NCBI RefSeq assembly: GCF_034355335.1
Contig: NZ_CP136422.1
Span: 3,878,501 to 3,942,500 of the forward strand
Reading direction: 5' to 3'
Length of the DNA: 64,000 nt
DNA from: Blautia coccoides
GTDB lineage: Bacteria > Bacillota > Clostridia > Lachnospirales > Lachnospiraceae
Below are positions 8,353 to 17,141 of this stretch, in pieces. A program made the position numbers and the translations under genes. The notes below the pieces were generated by a model. The model had not been told where the DNA came from. It ran no database searches and saw only the letters and a list, made by a program, of their open reading frames with translations. How positions within the stretch are numbered: position 1 is the first letter of the stretch; each line of letters opens with the position of its first letter.

Positions 8353-9108
8353 ATGGATATAAAAATGATAATAGCAGATGACGGATTTTTTTTTGGAATT
8401 GGTGCTTTTGAAACAATTGCAGTTAAAGATGGCGTTCCTATACTTCTGTCGCATCACTATGATCGGCTTTTAAATACTCTAAAATTTTTAAATCTTACGA
8501 ATATATCTATGGATGAAATAAGGAGGGAAGTAAAAAATACCTTAAAAAAGCAAGATATGCAAAAGGGAAGTAAAGTATTAAAAATTACAGTTTCAAAAGA
8601 AAATGTCCTTATTTCCACCAGGCCAAATACATACCATAAAAAAGATTATGAAAAAGGATTTAATACAGAGTATTCTGCTGTTCGGCGTAATGAAACCTCT
8701 CCTCTGACCTATCACAAAACTTTGAATTATGGAGATTGCGTAATGGAAAAAAGAAGCTTCAGGAAAAGGGGAATTCAGGAACCAATATTTTTGAATACAA
8801 AAGGAGAACTTTCAGAAGGCGCTACCACCAATATATTTTTTGTAAAGGACAAGGACATTATCGCACCACCGATGTCCTGCGGCATGCTGCCGGGAATTAT
8901 ACGAAGATATGTATATGATTCCTGCAAAATTAAGGAACGGATTTTAACTCCTGATATGATACCAGATTATGATGAGATGTTTTTGACAAATTCTCTGTTG
9001 GGTATTATGCCTGTAAAAAAGTTGGGCAGTCATTTATTTAAAAGCCAGGAAATCGGAAAAAACTTATTAAGAAAGTATTTATCAGAAACTGCGTCTATTG
9101 TAGAATAA
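8353..9108 (+). CDS. pabC: Aminodeoxychorismate lyase (PLP enzyme)
   Basis: This fold-type IV pyridoxal-phosphate enzyme splits 4-amino-4-deoxychorismate into p-aminobenzoate and pyruvate, the last step of the pathway. Motifs are DDGFFFGIGAFETI at the N-terminus, YHKTLNYGDCVMEK with the cofactor lysine, and ELSEGATTNIFFVKD in the cofactor-binding domain. I chose ATG at 8353 (MDIKMIIADDG) with GAGG eight bases upstream; the frame is open back to 8170 but the extra 61 residues have no family counterpart. Branched-chain aminotransferases share the fold, yet the pabA-pabB context fixes the role. Confidence 0.9.
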   Translation: MDIKMIIADDGFFFGIGAFETIAVKDGVPILLSHHYDRLLNTLKFLNLTNISMDEIRREVKNTLKKQDMQKGSKVLKITVSKENVLISTRPNTYHKKDYEKGFNTEYSAVRRNETSPLTYHKTLNYGDCVMEKRSFRKRGIQEPIFLNTKGELSEGATTNIFFVKDKDIIAPPMSCGMLPGIIRRYVYDSCKIKERILTPDMIPDYDEMFLTNSLLGIMPVKKLGSHLFKSQEIGKNLLRKYLSETASIVE

Positions 9109-9186
9109 TAAGTATATTGTGCTATTTTTGAGCGCATGTTCCATATCGGAAACAGTATGGATTTTTATAATTTTAAAAAATATAAT

Positions 9187-9239
9187 CACAGGCCGCTGAT
9201 ACTACAGCTGTGAGCCAGCTGCAGTATCAGCGGCCTGTG
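9187..9239. repeat. 24-bp near-perfect inverted repeat after pabC
   Basis: CACAGGCCGCTGATACT and the bases following it (9187-9210) pair over 24 positions with 9216-9239, with one mismatch and a five-base loop. There is no T-run, so it is not a classical terminator, although it lies 80 bases after pabC. The GC-rich palindrome in AT-rich surroundings resembles a REP-like or mobile palindromic unit. Confidence 0.6.
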
Positions 9240-9626
9240 CAATGGCGCATGATTTCACCAAAGGAGGGATATGCCACATTAGAATATTTTTCTAAATTGC
9301 GGCAGCGGACAGTAGAAGAAAAGAATATGACATTAAGGACCATTCTCTTATTTTTACGAACCAGAAGCCGGATTTTCTGTTTATTGGATATCCTATTACC
9401 CATTGCTGAGAGTTAAATACAAGCGGTTTATGTGTATGCTCTGCATTTAAAGCCAAGATACTGCATAATGGGGATTGGGATCAATGGCTCCATTGAACTG
9501 GAGGGCGACTATTAGAAAAGATTGGAGCCAAAGCACAATGAGGAGCTCCCCAATCAAATCGACATATATCTTTTTTTCCAAATTTTGTACACTTATCTTT
9601 CCTATAATAAAAACACCTCATTTTTT
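9240..9626. other. Intergenic stretch with coding remnants only
   Basis: One plus-strand frame reads KEYDIKDHSLIFTNQKPDFLFIGYPITHC and then stops; it looks like the end of a lost gene. Nothing else here has a start site, length and composition that would support a gene. Confidence 0.4.
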
Positions 9627-9911
9627 CTAATGTCCTTTTCTTACATCTCTCCTGAGATGCTCCTCATTCTTTTCTGCCAGTTTCTTTCTAGGTTCAGTTT
9701 CATATTTATATTCAGCGACCATTTTCGGAAACTTATCCCTTGTAAAGACTGATATGTAAGTATCCTGATCTGGCAGTATCCGTGCCTGATAGACCATTTC
9801 ATCGTCCATGTACTGCTCTATATCCCAGTACCCATTATTTCCCGTTAATATCTCTTCCGGTTTAAAACCATATATCTTTGACAATACGCATTCTTTTTTG
9901 CTTTTCTCCAT
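9627..9911 (-). CDS. Small hypothetical protein (94 residues)
   Basis: I do not recognise this family. ATG at 9911 is chosen because GAGGAG stands seven bases upstream; the frame continues open upstream without a site. The product is soluble, rich in Lys, Glu and Tyr, and has no signal peptide or membrane segment. Its end (EYKYETEPRKKLAEKNEEHLRRDVRK) is highly charged. It lies downstream of two other unassigned minus-strand genes in the accessory region and may belong to the same mobile cargo. Confidence 0.5.
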   Translation of the reverse strand: MEKSKKECVLSKIYGFKPEEILTGNNGYWDIEQYMDDEMVYQARILPDQDTYISVFTRDKFPKMVAEYKYETEPRKKLAEKNEEHLRRDVRKGH

Positions 9912-10013
9912 CGGTATGCTCCTCAATAAATATTTAATATAATAACGATAATCCTTGAACAAACGCTTACCATCAATTAAAATGATGTTGTGGATGTATG
10001 GGCCTGGAAGTGT

Positions 10014-10514
10014 TTATCTGTTGGGTCCATTTTTTATACTTCCCATATTCATAGTATGTCTTTTTTGTTCAAGCACCTCTAAACCAGCTTCCTGCTCTTG
10101 CAAAAGTTCCTGATTAACCTTTAAAATCTCCTCCCAGCTCTCTGGATCCACACCATGACATCTGCATTCTTCGCCATATTGCCTGCAGACCTCCTCCAAT
10201 GTCTCCGCATTCTCCGATAATTCCTGGATATCATAATCATAGTTATATACGTGATAACGCCACGGCATAAAAGAATCCAATGTTACCGCATACGTTCTTT
10301 CATACCAGAGAGAAGCAAAATACTCTTCATCACTGCCATTTCCCTGCCAGCCAGTCAGATCACCTATAATGGACTGAATCAGTTCCTTCGCATTATGTAA
10401 TCCAGCACGCAATCCCATCAGGGTAAGATCGCTGTATTGCTTCTCTGTCAATTCAGGTAACAAATCCTCTCTTTTCTTCCGTGTATCCAAATCCTGTTGA
10501 TCTTTACTTCCCAT
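10014..10514 (-). CDS. Hypothetical acidic protein (166 residues)
   Basis: I do not recognise this family. The product is soluble and acidic, with a helical middle part (LMGLRAGLHNAKELIQSIIGDLTGW), an aromatic stretch around WRYHVYNYDYD, and a Glu/Gln-rich C-terminus that could form a coiled coil. No catalytic motif stands out. A purine-rich site (AGGAGG, about eight bases before ATG) supports the start at 10514. It sits in the AT-rich accessory region among small genes of unknown function. Confidence 0.6.
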   Translation of the reverse strand: MGSKDQQDLDTRKKREDLLPELTEKQYSDLTLMGLRAGLHNAKELIQSIIGDLTGWQGNGSDEEYFASLWYERTYAVTLDSFMPWRYHVYNYDYDIQELSENAETLEEVCRQYGEECRCHGVDPESWEEILKVNQELLQEQEAGLEVLEQKRHTMNMGSIKNGPNR

Positions 10515-10647
10515 TTAGTATCCTCCTATATGACGATTTTTAAGAGCCTGTCCCCTTTATACACTTGGACTTTATAATTCTTAGTAACAATATGTAACAC
10601 CCTCTGGTAAAAAGGTGCCAGTAATGGCACCCTTTTACAAATGGCTC

Positions 10648-10803
10648 TTAGCAAATCTTCTTTGGTGATTTAACTTCCTGATATCCTATTGCATTTGCCG
10701 CTCTCCTGTTCCAAAATTCTGCAAGGCGTTTCCTCTCTTCTTCCGTAAGTTCTTTTATATCTACTTCTTTGTCGTTAATTATTACAATATTTCTATATGT
10801 CAT
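10648..10803 (-). CDS. Small hypothetical protein (51 residues)
   Basis: ATG at 10803 has GGGGAG eight bases upstream and gives MTYRNIVIINDKEVDIKEL followed by a basic, helical C-terminus with EERKRLAEFWNRRAANAIGY. The frame is open further upstream but lacks a start site there. Short proteins of this kind are common beside recombinase-carrying elements in Lachnospiraceae, from memory; the function is unknown. It lies 71 bases after the next small gene on the same strand, so the two are probably cotranscribed. Confidence 0.65.
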   Translation of the reverse strand: MTYRNIVIINDKEVDIKELTEEERKRLAEFWNRRAANAIGYQEVKSPKKIC

Positions 10804-10874
10804 AATCAACACTCCCCTATTTCCTTTATTCAATGTATGACCTATGGGTTGTACAACTTGCGTACCGTTATACA

Positions 10875-11048
10875 TTATGCTGTTTTAGTATCCTTATCAA
10901 ATTCTTCTTGTGTTTCCATTCCACTTATAAAAGCATTAGCCATCATGACAACCAACCCCTTCTTTTCTTTCGGGATGCTATTTAAAATTTTTATAAGTCT
11001 TTCAGCATCTGATAGTTGTTCCGGTGTATAACTTTTTTCTCGTTCCAT
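10875..11048 (-). CDS. Small hypothetical protein (57 residues)
   Basis: A short gene starts at ATG 11048, nine bases after a perfect GGAGGAGG site, and ends at TAA 10875. It encodes MEREKSYTPEQLSDAERLIK and a second helix with KEKKGLVVMMANAFISGMET. The product is helical and soluble without a known domain. The pattern, two short helices and an acidic tail, recalls small regulators of mobile elements, but that is only an impression. It is upstream of the 51-residue gene in the same direction. Confidence 0.6.
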   Translation of the reverse strand: MEREKSYTPEQLSDAERLIKILNSIPKEKKGLVVMMANAFISGMETQEEFDKDTKTA

Positions 11049-11302
11049 ATAATCCCTCCTCCTATATCATATTTATTGATTATGAAATAATTATATATTT
11101 TCAGGTCAATATTATCAATACCTTTTATTGACTATGCAATATTATGTTGACTTAGTGATACTGATAATATATAATTGTTTCTAGGAGCTTCCTGTATACT
11201 TTAAAGAGTAAAGGGAATTGACCAAAAAAATACCTCAAGTAAATTTAGATTATTACTGACAGGACAGTTGGTAAAAATCTAAAAACACGAGAGGTATCTA
11301 AG

Positions 11303-11745
11303 ATGAAATCTAAAGTAAGAAAGACAAAAAAGCAAGTAAGAATGGCGTAGGTGAAAATATTCTGGCAGGAATTCTCGCAGAGATGGGGGATATCAGCAGA
11401 TTTGATGATGTGAAAGAAATACAGAAATTAAGTGGAATAGGACTTGTATCCTGTAGTTCGGGTAAACAGAAAGGGCAGACTAAAATTAGTCATAGAGGAC
11501 GCAAAAGGCTGAGATACTGGCTGTTTCAGGCTGCAAAGTCTGCAGTTGCGCATGCAGATGAGTTCAGACAACTGCATGTGTATTATACGACACGCGACAA
11601 AAATCCACTGAAAAAGATGCAGTCACTGATTGTAATAGCGTGCAAGATACTGAGGGTGATTTATAGTATTTTAAAGACAGGGACAACATATAATCCACAA
11701 AAACTGTTGAACGATATCAAGCATCCATCAAATGTACCAGCATAG
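11303..11745 (+). pseudogene. IS110-family transposase with internal deletion
   Basis: The C-terminal transposase domain of IS110 elements is intact from about 11344: GENILAGILAEMGDISRF, KLSGIGLV, then HRGRKRLRYWLFQAAKSA and a helical tail ending at 11745. The normal N-terminus is visible only as MKSKVRKTKKQVRMA from ATG 11303, after which the frame stops at 11350. The whole DEDD (RuvC-like) catalytic domain that should lie between, roughly 250-300 residues, is missing. The element therefore cannot encode an active enzyme but keeps both coding ends. Confidence 0.85.
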
Positions 11746-12226
11746 GAAGTTGCATAAAACTGAATACAAGCAATACATTCCAGGACCTTGCCGAGCCACT
11801 GAAAGGATATCGGAGACTGGGTGGTATAGCGTCCACTGATTAAATCAGTACCACACAATAGGTGAAAGAAGGTCAGTAACAATCAAACTAAAAATAAGAG
11901 CTGTAGCTGGCATCGGTTTTTACCGTGGGGCACGACCCCGTCTAGGAGCTTGGCTAGCACTCAGTGTATGGTAGATGGTACGAAGGAAGTTGGGACACGA
12001 TCCCCATAGACACGGAAGATTCATCATCATAGTTGATCAGAGGGAAAATAGCCTTTATAAAGCAAACAAAGAGGAGGCTTTTAAAACGATACCCTTTTCT
12101 CATCTGTTCGGTACATGATACTACGATATCCATCACTATCGGCTCTGTTTTAGAGGTATAAAAAAATCGTCAAAGCCTGTAAAATCAATAAATTTAGGCT
12201 TGACAGAATAGGAAGGTATAAAAAGC
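11746..12226 (+). other. Non-coding right flank of the IS110 relic and XRE promoter region
   Basis: About 400 bases after the transposase stop have no gene-like frame. IS110 elements carry long non-coding ends, one of which encodes the guide (bridge) RNA, so part of this stretch is probably element end. Near the right side, AAGCCT...AGGCTT (about 12172-12203) can form a stem before the XRE gene. Confidence 0.5.
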
Positions 12227-12718
12227 ATGAATGAACGTATTAGAAAACTAAGGAAAACACTTGATTTAACTCAAACCATTTTCGCAGAACGAATAGGATT
12301 GAAGCAAAACTCCATAGCACTTATTGAAAGTGGTAAAAGAAATATTTCTGATCAGGCAATACTATCTATCTGCAGAGAATTTAATGTTAACGAAGAATGG
12401 CTTCGATTTGGTATAGGTGAAATGTTCAAACCGATTTCCCATAATGCCATAGATGCTCTTGTTCAACAAAATTCACTTACTGATTCTGACCGCATTTTAA
12501 TTGAAAAATTTATATTTTTGAAACCTGAATTAAGAAAAATATTTGCTGATTATATTCTGGATACTGCTAAAGCACTCCAAGCACAGCAACCCCCTACTAT
12601 AAAGCCGGTAGATCAGACAGCAATTGGTGGTGAACTACATGAAAAATGTCCAAAAACAGCTGAAGAACTTGAAAGGCGATATCCACCTTTAGATAATATA
12701 GATTTGAAAGATGCTTAG
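12227..12718 (+). CDS. XRE-family phage-type repressor
   Basis: Residues 1-65 form a Cro/CI-type helix-turn-helix (NERIRKLRKTLDLTQTIFAERIGLKQNSIALIESGKRNISDQAI) followed by FNVNEEWLRFGIGEMF, a hallmark of phage and element repressors. The C-terminal 90 residues are helical with a Pro/Gln linker and no LexA-type protease motif. A GGAAGG site lies upstream of ATG. It probably controls genes of the surrounding mobile region. Its targets are not apparent; a possible operator lies in the region just upstream. Confidence 0.85.
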   Translation: MNERIRKLRKTLDLTQTIFAERIGLKQNSIALIESGKRNISDQAILSICREFNVNEEWLRFGIGEMFKPISHNAIDALVQQNSLTDSDRILIEKFIFLKPELRKIFADYILDTAKALQAQQPPTIKPVDQTAIGGELHEKCPKTAEELERRYPPLDNIDLKDA

Positions 12719-13178
12719 AGCACCCAACCTCAGCCTTAAGATTATTTATACTGCTTTTGTTAGGTTAAAAAAATAAATATATTTGTGTAGTGCCTATGAA
12801 GTCAACATTGATGTAAATTATATTGTCAGACTGATAATAAATTGCATAAACCATTTTATTCTCATAATTTATATATTTTTTCTTCATACACTCACCTTTC
12901 TACAGGTTGGGCGCTTGAATATTATAAGATAATTTGTATTATTTTCCATTATTTACTTTTATTCCAGCAATTTAGAAAATATAAAGAAAATAAAATGCTT
13001 CTAGCAAAAGAAGGTGAAAGCTTTGATAATATCAAAGATCATTATTGACAAAGAAAATAATAATCCGGTATCCATTATTATTACTCGTAACCTTGATTTT
13101 TTATCAAGATATGATATAAATATGGGTAATAAATAATAATATCTCCTGATATACATTAAAATGAAAGGAGCTATCGCT
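12719..13178. other. AT-rich intergenic region
   Basis: I see no supported gene in this 460-base stretch. A 68-residue open frame (12842-13048) lacks a start site, and short frames near 13040-13130 (IIIDKENNNPVSIIITRNLD) look like a gene remnant. The end holds the presumed promoter and the AAAGGAG site of the Uma2 gene. Confidence 0.45.
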
Positions 13179-13724
13179 ATGCCATTATTTAAAGAAAAGA
13201 GTTATACTATAGAAGATATTTACAATCTTCCTGACGGTCAACGAGCTGAGTTAATAGATGGTCAGCTCTATAACATGACTCCCCCTGGACGTATACACCA
13301 GAAGTTGGTTTCTGAATTCACACAGCTCCTGGGACAGTATGTCAAGTCACACAACGGCTCCGGTGAGGTATATCCTGCCCCATTTGCAGTCAATTTGACT
13401 GCAGATGATAAAACTTACGTTGAGCCGGATATCAGCATTATCTGTGACAAAAACAAACTCACAGAAAAGGGCTGCAGCGGAGCACCTGATTTCATTATTG
13501 AAATAGTCTCCCCTTCCAGCCGTAAGATGGACTACTCCACCAAAAATACTCTGTATTTCGAGTCTGGTGTCCGGGAATATTGGATCGTTGACCCTGCAAA
13601 ACAACGTACGACCATATACCAATATGAGGTGGATGCTGCCCCCACAATCATTCCTTTTAACCAAGAAATTCAGGCAGGTATTTACAAAGATTTAAAGATT
13701 ATAATTGATGAACTTTTAAAATAA
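13179..13724 (+). CDS. Uma2 family (DUF820) restriction-endonuclease-fold protein
   Basis: The 181-residue product matches the Uma2 family: YTIEDIYNLPDGQRAELIDGQLY at the start, IHQKLVSEFTQLLGQYV, then VEPDISIICD and APDFIIEIVSPSSRKMDYSTKNTLYFESGVREYWIVD. The D...E-V pattern in PDISI and FIIEIVSPS corresponds to the PD-(D/E)XK nuclease core. Uma2 proteins are widespread and mostly uncharacterised. I chose ATG 13179 because AAAGGAG stands eight bases upstream. A terminator follows and the serine recombinase gene comes next, so it is likely cargo of the element. Confidence 0.9.
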   Translation: MPLFKEKSYTIEDIYNLPDGQRAELIDGQLYNMTPPGRIHQKLVSEFTQLLGQYVKSHNGSGEVYPAPFAVNLTADDKTYVEPDISIICDKNKLTEKGCSGAPDFIIEIVSPSSRKMDYSTKNTLYFESGVREYWIVDPAKQRTTIYQYEVDAAPTIIPFNQEIQAGIYKDLKIIIDELLK

Positions 13725-13778
13725 AATTGGATTGAGACGCTTCAATGCCGCACTCACTACGGCGATAAATAATACTCT

Positions 13779-13810
13779 GCCCCGAACAGTATAAAGTTCG
13801 GGGCGTTTTA
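13779..13810 (+). terminator. Terminator after the Uma2 gene
   Basis: GCCCCGAAC and GTTCGGGGC form a perfect nine-base stem with an eight-base loop, followed by GTTTTA. It separates the Uma2 gene from the recombinase gene. Confidence 0.85.
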
Positions 13811-13835
13811 CATAAAACATTGAGGGTGATTAAAT

Positions 13836-15338
13836 TTGAAAGAAATGAATGATAAAAAGATAAGCCAGGCAAAATTTGGAGCTGCATATATAAGAGTATC
13901 AACCCATATGCAGGATGAGCTGTCTCCGGACGCGCAAAAAAGACTAATTATGGATCATGCAAAAACAGATGGTGTTATAATTTCAAATGACTATGTATTC
14001 GTTGAGAAAGGAATCTCTGGAAAAAAGGCAGATAAACGGCCGGAATTTTTACGAATGATTTCTTTGGCTAAGCAAAAGCCTGCACCTTTCAAAGTGATAT
14101 ATGTATGGAAATTTTCTCGATTTGCCCGAAACCAGGAAGAGTCTATACTTTATAAATCTTTACTTAGAAAACAGTGCAATATAGAAGTTATTAGTGTTTC
14201 AGAACCTATTATAGAAGGCCCTTTTGGTAGCCTGATTGAAAGAATTATAGAATGGATGGACGAATATTATTCTATTCGCCTTTCCGGGGAAGTTTCACGT
14301 GGAATGATGGAAAAAGCGCTTCGAGGAGGATACCAAGCTCGACCTCCTCTCGGATATAAAATAGATAGAAAAGGAGAGCCTCCTGTTATAGTTCCTGAAG
14401 AGGCTGAAGTTGTTAAAATGATTTTTAACAAATATGTTAATGCAGGAATGGGATTATTCGAGATTGCTCGTGCCCTAAACGCATTAGGTTATAAAACAAG
14501 TCATAATAAACCTTTTGAGCGACGCAGTATAGAATACATTTTACAAAATCCTACTTATTGCGGTATGATCCGTTGGAATCGCACAGTAAATGAAACTAAT
14601 GAAATTCGGCCAAAAGAAGAGTGGGTTATTACTAAAGGATATCACGAGGCTATAATTAGCGAAGAATTATTCAATAAAGCTCAAGAACGATATAACACCA
14701 CCTATAAGCCCAAGGGAAAAAGACCGACATCCAGTTACCGCCATTGGTTAAGTGGGCTATTAAAATGCCCCGTCTGTGGCCGAACTATGGTTTGTAAAAA
14801 TCACTACAAAAAGAATGGAACGGTTGATACTTTTTACTATTCCTGCTATGGATATTCAAAAGGAAAATGTCTATCAAGCCTTACTTTGAGCACCCACAAA
14901 ATAGAACCTGTCTTCTTCGAGGCACTCAAAGATGCAACACGTAGTAAAAATTTAAATTTTGAAATCATAAGAAAATCGAACCAAAATCACAGTGAAGTAG
15001 ATATTTTAAAAAAGCTGTATGATAAAGTAGATATGAAAGAAAAGCGAATCAAAACAGCCTATCAAAATGGCATTGATAGTTTAGAAGAATACCGCGAAAA
15101 CAAGCTACTGCTTCAAAAAGAGCGGGAGAGTATTGCGCAAAAAATAGCCGAGCTTGATCAACCGGAATCCGAAGACTACACTCCATTAATGAAAGAACGT
15201 ATAAAAACGACATATGATATCGTCACATCTCCTAATTTTACCATAGAGCAAAAAAGTACATCTTTACAATCAATCATATCAAAAATAGTATATAATAGAG
15301 ACAATGACAGCCTAGATATACAGTATTACTATTCATAG
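13836..15338 (+). CDS. Large serine recombinase (site-specific integrase)
   Basis: This 500-residue protein has the serine recombinase layout: catalytic domain with YIRVSTHMQDE (nucleophile Ser), FSRFARNQEES and the E-helix; a recombinase domain (PPLGYKIDRKGEPPVIVPEEAEVVKMIF); a zinc ribbon with CPVCGRTM and a later Cys pair (YSCYGYSKGKC); and a C-terminal coiled coil (residues about 390-450). Such enzymes integrate and excise phages and conjugative elements at attP/attB. The start is TTG 13836 after GAGGGTG, or ATG 13845. It ends about 35 bases before a truncated chromosomal gene, the usual position of an integrase at one end of its element. Confidence 0.94.
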   Translation: MKEMNDKKISQAKFGAAYIRVSTHMQDELSPDAQKRLIMDHAKTDGVIISNDYVFVEKGISGKKADKRPEFLRMISLAKQKPAPFKVIYVWKFSRFARNQEESILYKSLLRKQCNIEVISVSEPIIEGPFGSLIERIIEWMDEYYSIRLSGEVSRGMMEKALRGGYQARPPLGYKIDRKGEPPVIVPEEAEVVKMIFNKYVNAGMGLFEIARALNALGYKTSHNKPFERRSIEYILQNPTYCGMIRWNRTVNETNEIRPKEEWVITKGYHEAIISEELFNKAQERYNTTYKPKGKRPTSSYRHWLSGLLKCPVCGRTMVCKNHYKKNGTVDTFYYSCYGYSKGKCLSSLTLSTHKIEPVFFEALKDATRSKNLNFEIIRKSNQNHSEVDILKKLYDKVDMKEKRIKTAYQNGIDSLEEYRENKLLLQKERESIAQKIAELDQPESEDYTPLMKERIKTTYDIVTSPNFTIEQKSTSLQSIISKIVYNRDNDSLDIQYYYS

Positions 15339-15374
15339 GTAAATTTAAGTTATTTAGGGGCTATCGCAATTTGG
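15339..15374. other. Probable element-chromosome junction (att site)
   Basis: Between the recombinase stop and the first recognisable codons of the broken SpoIID-like gene the sequence changes from AT-rich to GC-rich. Serine recombinases cross over at a two-base core within such a site, and GG just before ATGACACAATGGGGC is a candidate. The exact core cannot be fixed without the other junction. Confidence 0.55.
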
Positions 15375-15761
15375 ATGACACAATGGGGCTCCAAATATCT
15401 GGGCGACCAGGGCTACACCGCCATTGAAATCCTCAGGAATTTCTACGGCAGCAACATGTACATCAACACTGCTGAGGAGATTGCAGGCATTCCCATCTCC
15501 TGGCCGGGAAGCAATTTGGATATCGGCAGCTCAGGCGACAAGGTGGAACAGCTCCAGGAACAGTTAAATGCCATCCGCCAGGGCTATCCCGCACTGCCTG
15601 CCGTAACTGTGGACGGCATATACGGCGAGGGCACACAGCGGGCTGTACGGGATTTTCAGCGAATTTTCAGCCTGCCCGTTACCGGCATCGTGGATTATCC
15701 CACCTGGTATAAGATCCAGGAGATTTACGTGGGCGTCACCAGGATCGCGGAACTGGTATAA
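15375..15761 (+). pseudogene. SpoIID-like peptidoglycan-binding protein, 3' part only
   Basis: The 128 residues begin with MTQWGSKYLGDQGYTAIEIL, which corresponds to the end of a SpoIID/LytB-like domain, followed by NTAEEIAGIP and a type-1 peptidoglycan-binding domain (SSGDKVEQLQEQLNAIRQGY, VDGIYGEGTQRAVRDFQRIF). Family members from memory are about 400 residues and continue well upstream of MTQWG. No ribosome binding site precedes this ATG. The 5' part is not elsewhere in the window. It appears to have been split by integration of the element whose recombinase lies directly upstream. Confidence 0.8.
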
Positions 15762-15762
15762 C

Positions 15763-15822
15763 AAAAAGATCCGGAAAGGCCGGGTACAGATTCTTTGTAC
15801 CCAACCCTTCCGGATTTCTTTT
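15763..15822. terminator. Bidirectional terminator between convergent genes
   Basis: A long imperfect hairpin (AAAAAGATCCGGAAAGG...CCTTCCGGATTTCTTTTT, with GGGTACA/TGTACCC inside) has a T-run on each strand. It lies between the truncated plus-strand gene and the end of the minus-strand rseP operon. Confidence 0.85.
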
Positions 15823-15841
15823 TGCAGTAATGAACGATGTG

Positions 15842-17140
15842 CTAGATCCTTTTAATATCATTAAACAGGACAAACACCATGAGCAGCATCAGCAGAACGA
15901 ATCCCGCAAAATGGATCATGCCTTCCACATTTCTGTTCACCTCTTTGCCCCGTATGGCTTCTATAATGAGGAATACCAGACGCCCTCCGTCCAGTGCCGG
16001 GATCGGCAGCAGGTTCATGACGCCCAGATTGGCAGACAGAAGGATCACCCAGTACAGCATTTGCATTCCCAAAATGACAGACCCCTCCGATTTTGCCTCC
16101 TGGACAGAATCTCCGATCGCATCCACGATCCCCACAGGACCGGATAAGTCATTTACGGAAAATGTGCCTTTTATGAGAAGACCCAGGCTCTGGACCGTAC
16201 TGGAAATCCAGTAGCGGACCTCCACAGCACTGTATTTGAGCACACCTAAGAATCCTGTCTTCTCTCTGTATAGGTTATAGGCAAATCCGCTGCTGACAAC
16301 GGTACGCATCTGGGGCTTAGCCGTAACCTCCCGCTCCTTGCCGTTGCGCTCCACAGTCAGAGTTATCTCCTCACCTGTCAGCGGATGCTCCTCCATATAA
16401 GTCTGAAGTTCCTGACCATCCGATATCTTTGTTCCCGCGATGCCTGTTATGACATCACCGGCCTGGAGACCTGCCTTCATCATAGGGCTGTCAATGTAGA
16501 TCTCCATGATCTGGGCCGGCCCTTCACTGCTGTAGGTGAAGCCCAGCATCTTCTTCTCTACGCTGTCAGCGGTAAAAGAAATATCAATGATCTTTCCATC
16601 CCGCTTTACCTTCATATCAATGGCCTTATCCTGATACCCGTGCAGTGTCTGGTAAAGGCTCAGATCCCTGCCTATGGAAATATGCTTTCCATTGAATTCC
16701 GTGATCACATCACCTTCCCGCAGTCCTGCCGCTTCCGCTGCTGAACCCTCCTGCACCGCTGTAACACTGGCCGGGTCATACCCTACCACACTGGTAATGA
16801 TCATGGCGCATACAAATGCCATGATAAAGTTGAATATAGGACCTGCCGCCACCACAGAGATTCTGGCCCACACAGAGGCGTTGTTAAAGGAACCTGCACT
16901 GTTGTCATCATCATCCTCCCCCACCATCATGCAGGAACCGCCGATCGGAAACAGCTTCAGGGAATACCTGGTGCCTCCTTTCACTGTAGAGATCAGCCTC
17001 GGACCCATACCTAGGGAAAACTCTGTCACTGCAATGCCGTTTCTCTTAGCCAGCAGAAAATGCCCCAGCTCATGAAAAATGACGATCAGGGAAAAGATAA
17101 TGACCGCGATCAAAATATTTACAATTCCAGAAAAACTCAA
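15842..17140 (-). CDS. rseP: RIP metalloprotease RseP (site-2 protease)
   Basis: This membrane zinc protease cuts transmembrane segments of anti-sigma factors and signal peptides. The first membrane helix contains HELGH, the zinc site; a central region carries two PDZ-like segments (about residues 100-260); and the C-terminal helices contain NLGVMNLLPIPALDGGRL with the third zinc ligand Asp. I prefer TTG at 17140, directly after the dxr stop and preceded by AGGTGG. An earlier start at 17182 would add 14 residues overlapping dxr with no family counterpart. It is the last visible gene of the pyrH-frr-uppS-cdsA-dxr-rseP operon. Confidence 0.95.
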   Translation of the reverse strand: MSFSGIVNILIAVIIFSLIVIFHELGHFLLAKRNGIAVTEFSLGMGPRLISTVKGGTRYSLKLFPIGGSCMMVGEDDDDNSAGSFNNASVWARISVVAAGPIFNFIMAFVCAMIITSVVGYDPASVTAVQEGSAAEAAGLREGDVITEFNGKHISIGRDLSLYQTLHGYQDKAIDMKVKRDGKIIDISFTADSVEKKMLGFTYSSEGPAQIMEIYIDSPMMKAGLQAGDVITGIAGTKISDGQELQTYMEEHPLTGEEITLTVERNGKEREVTAKPQMRTVVSSGFAYNLYREKTGFLGVLKYSAVEVRYWISSTVQSLGLLIKGTFSVNDLSGPVGIVDAIGDSVQEAKSEGSVILGMQMLYWVILLSANLGVMNLLPIPALDGGRLVFLIIEAIRGKEVNRNVEGMIHFAGFVLLMLLMVFVLFNDIKRI

Positions 17141-17141
17141 T

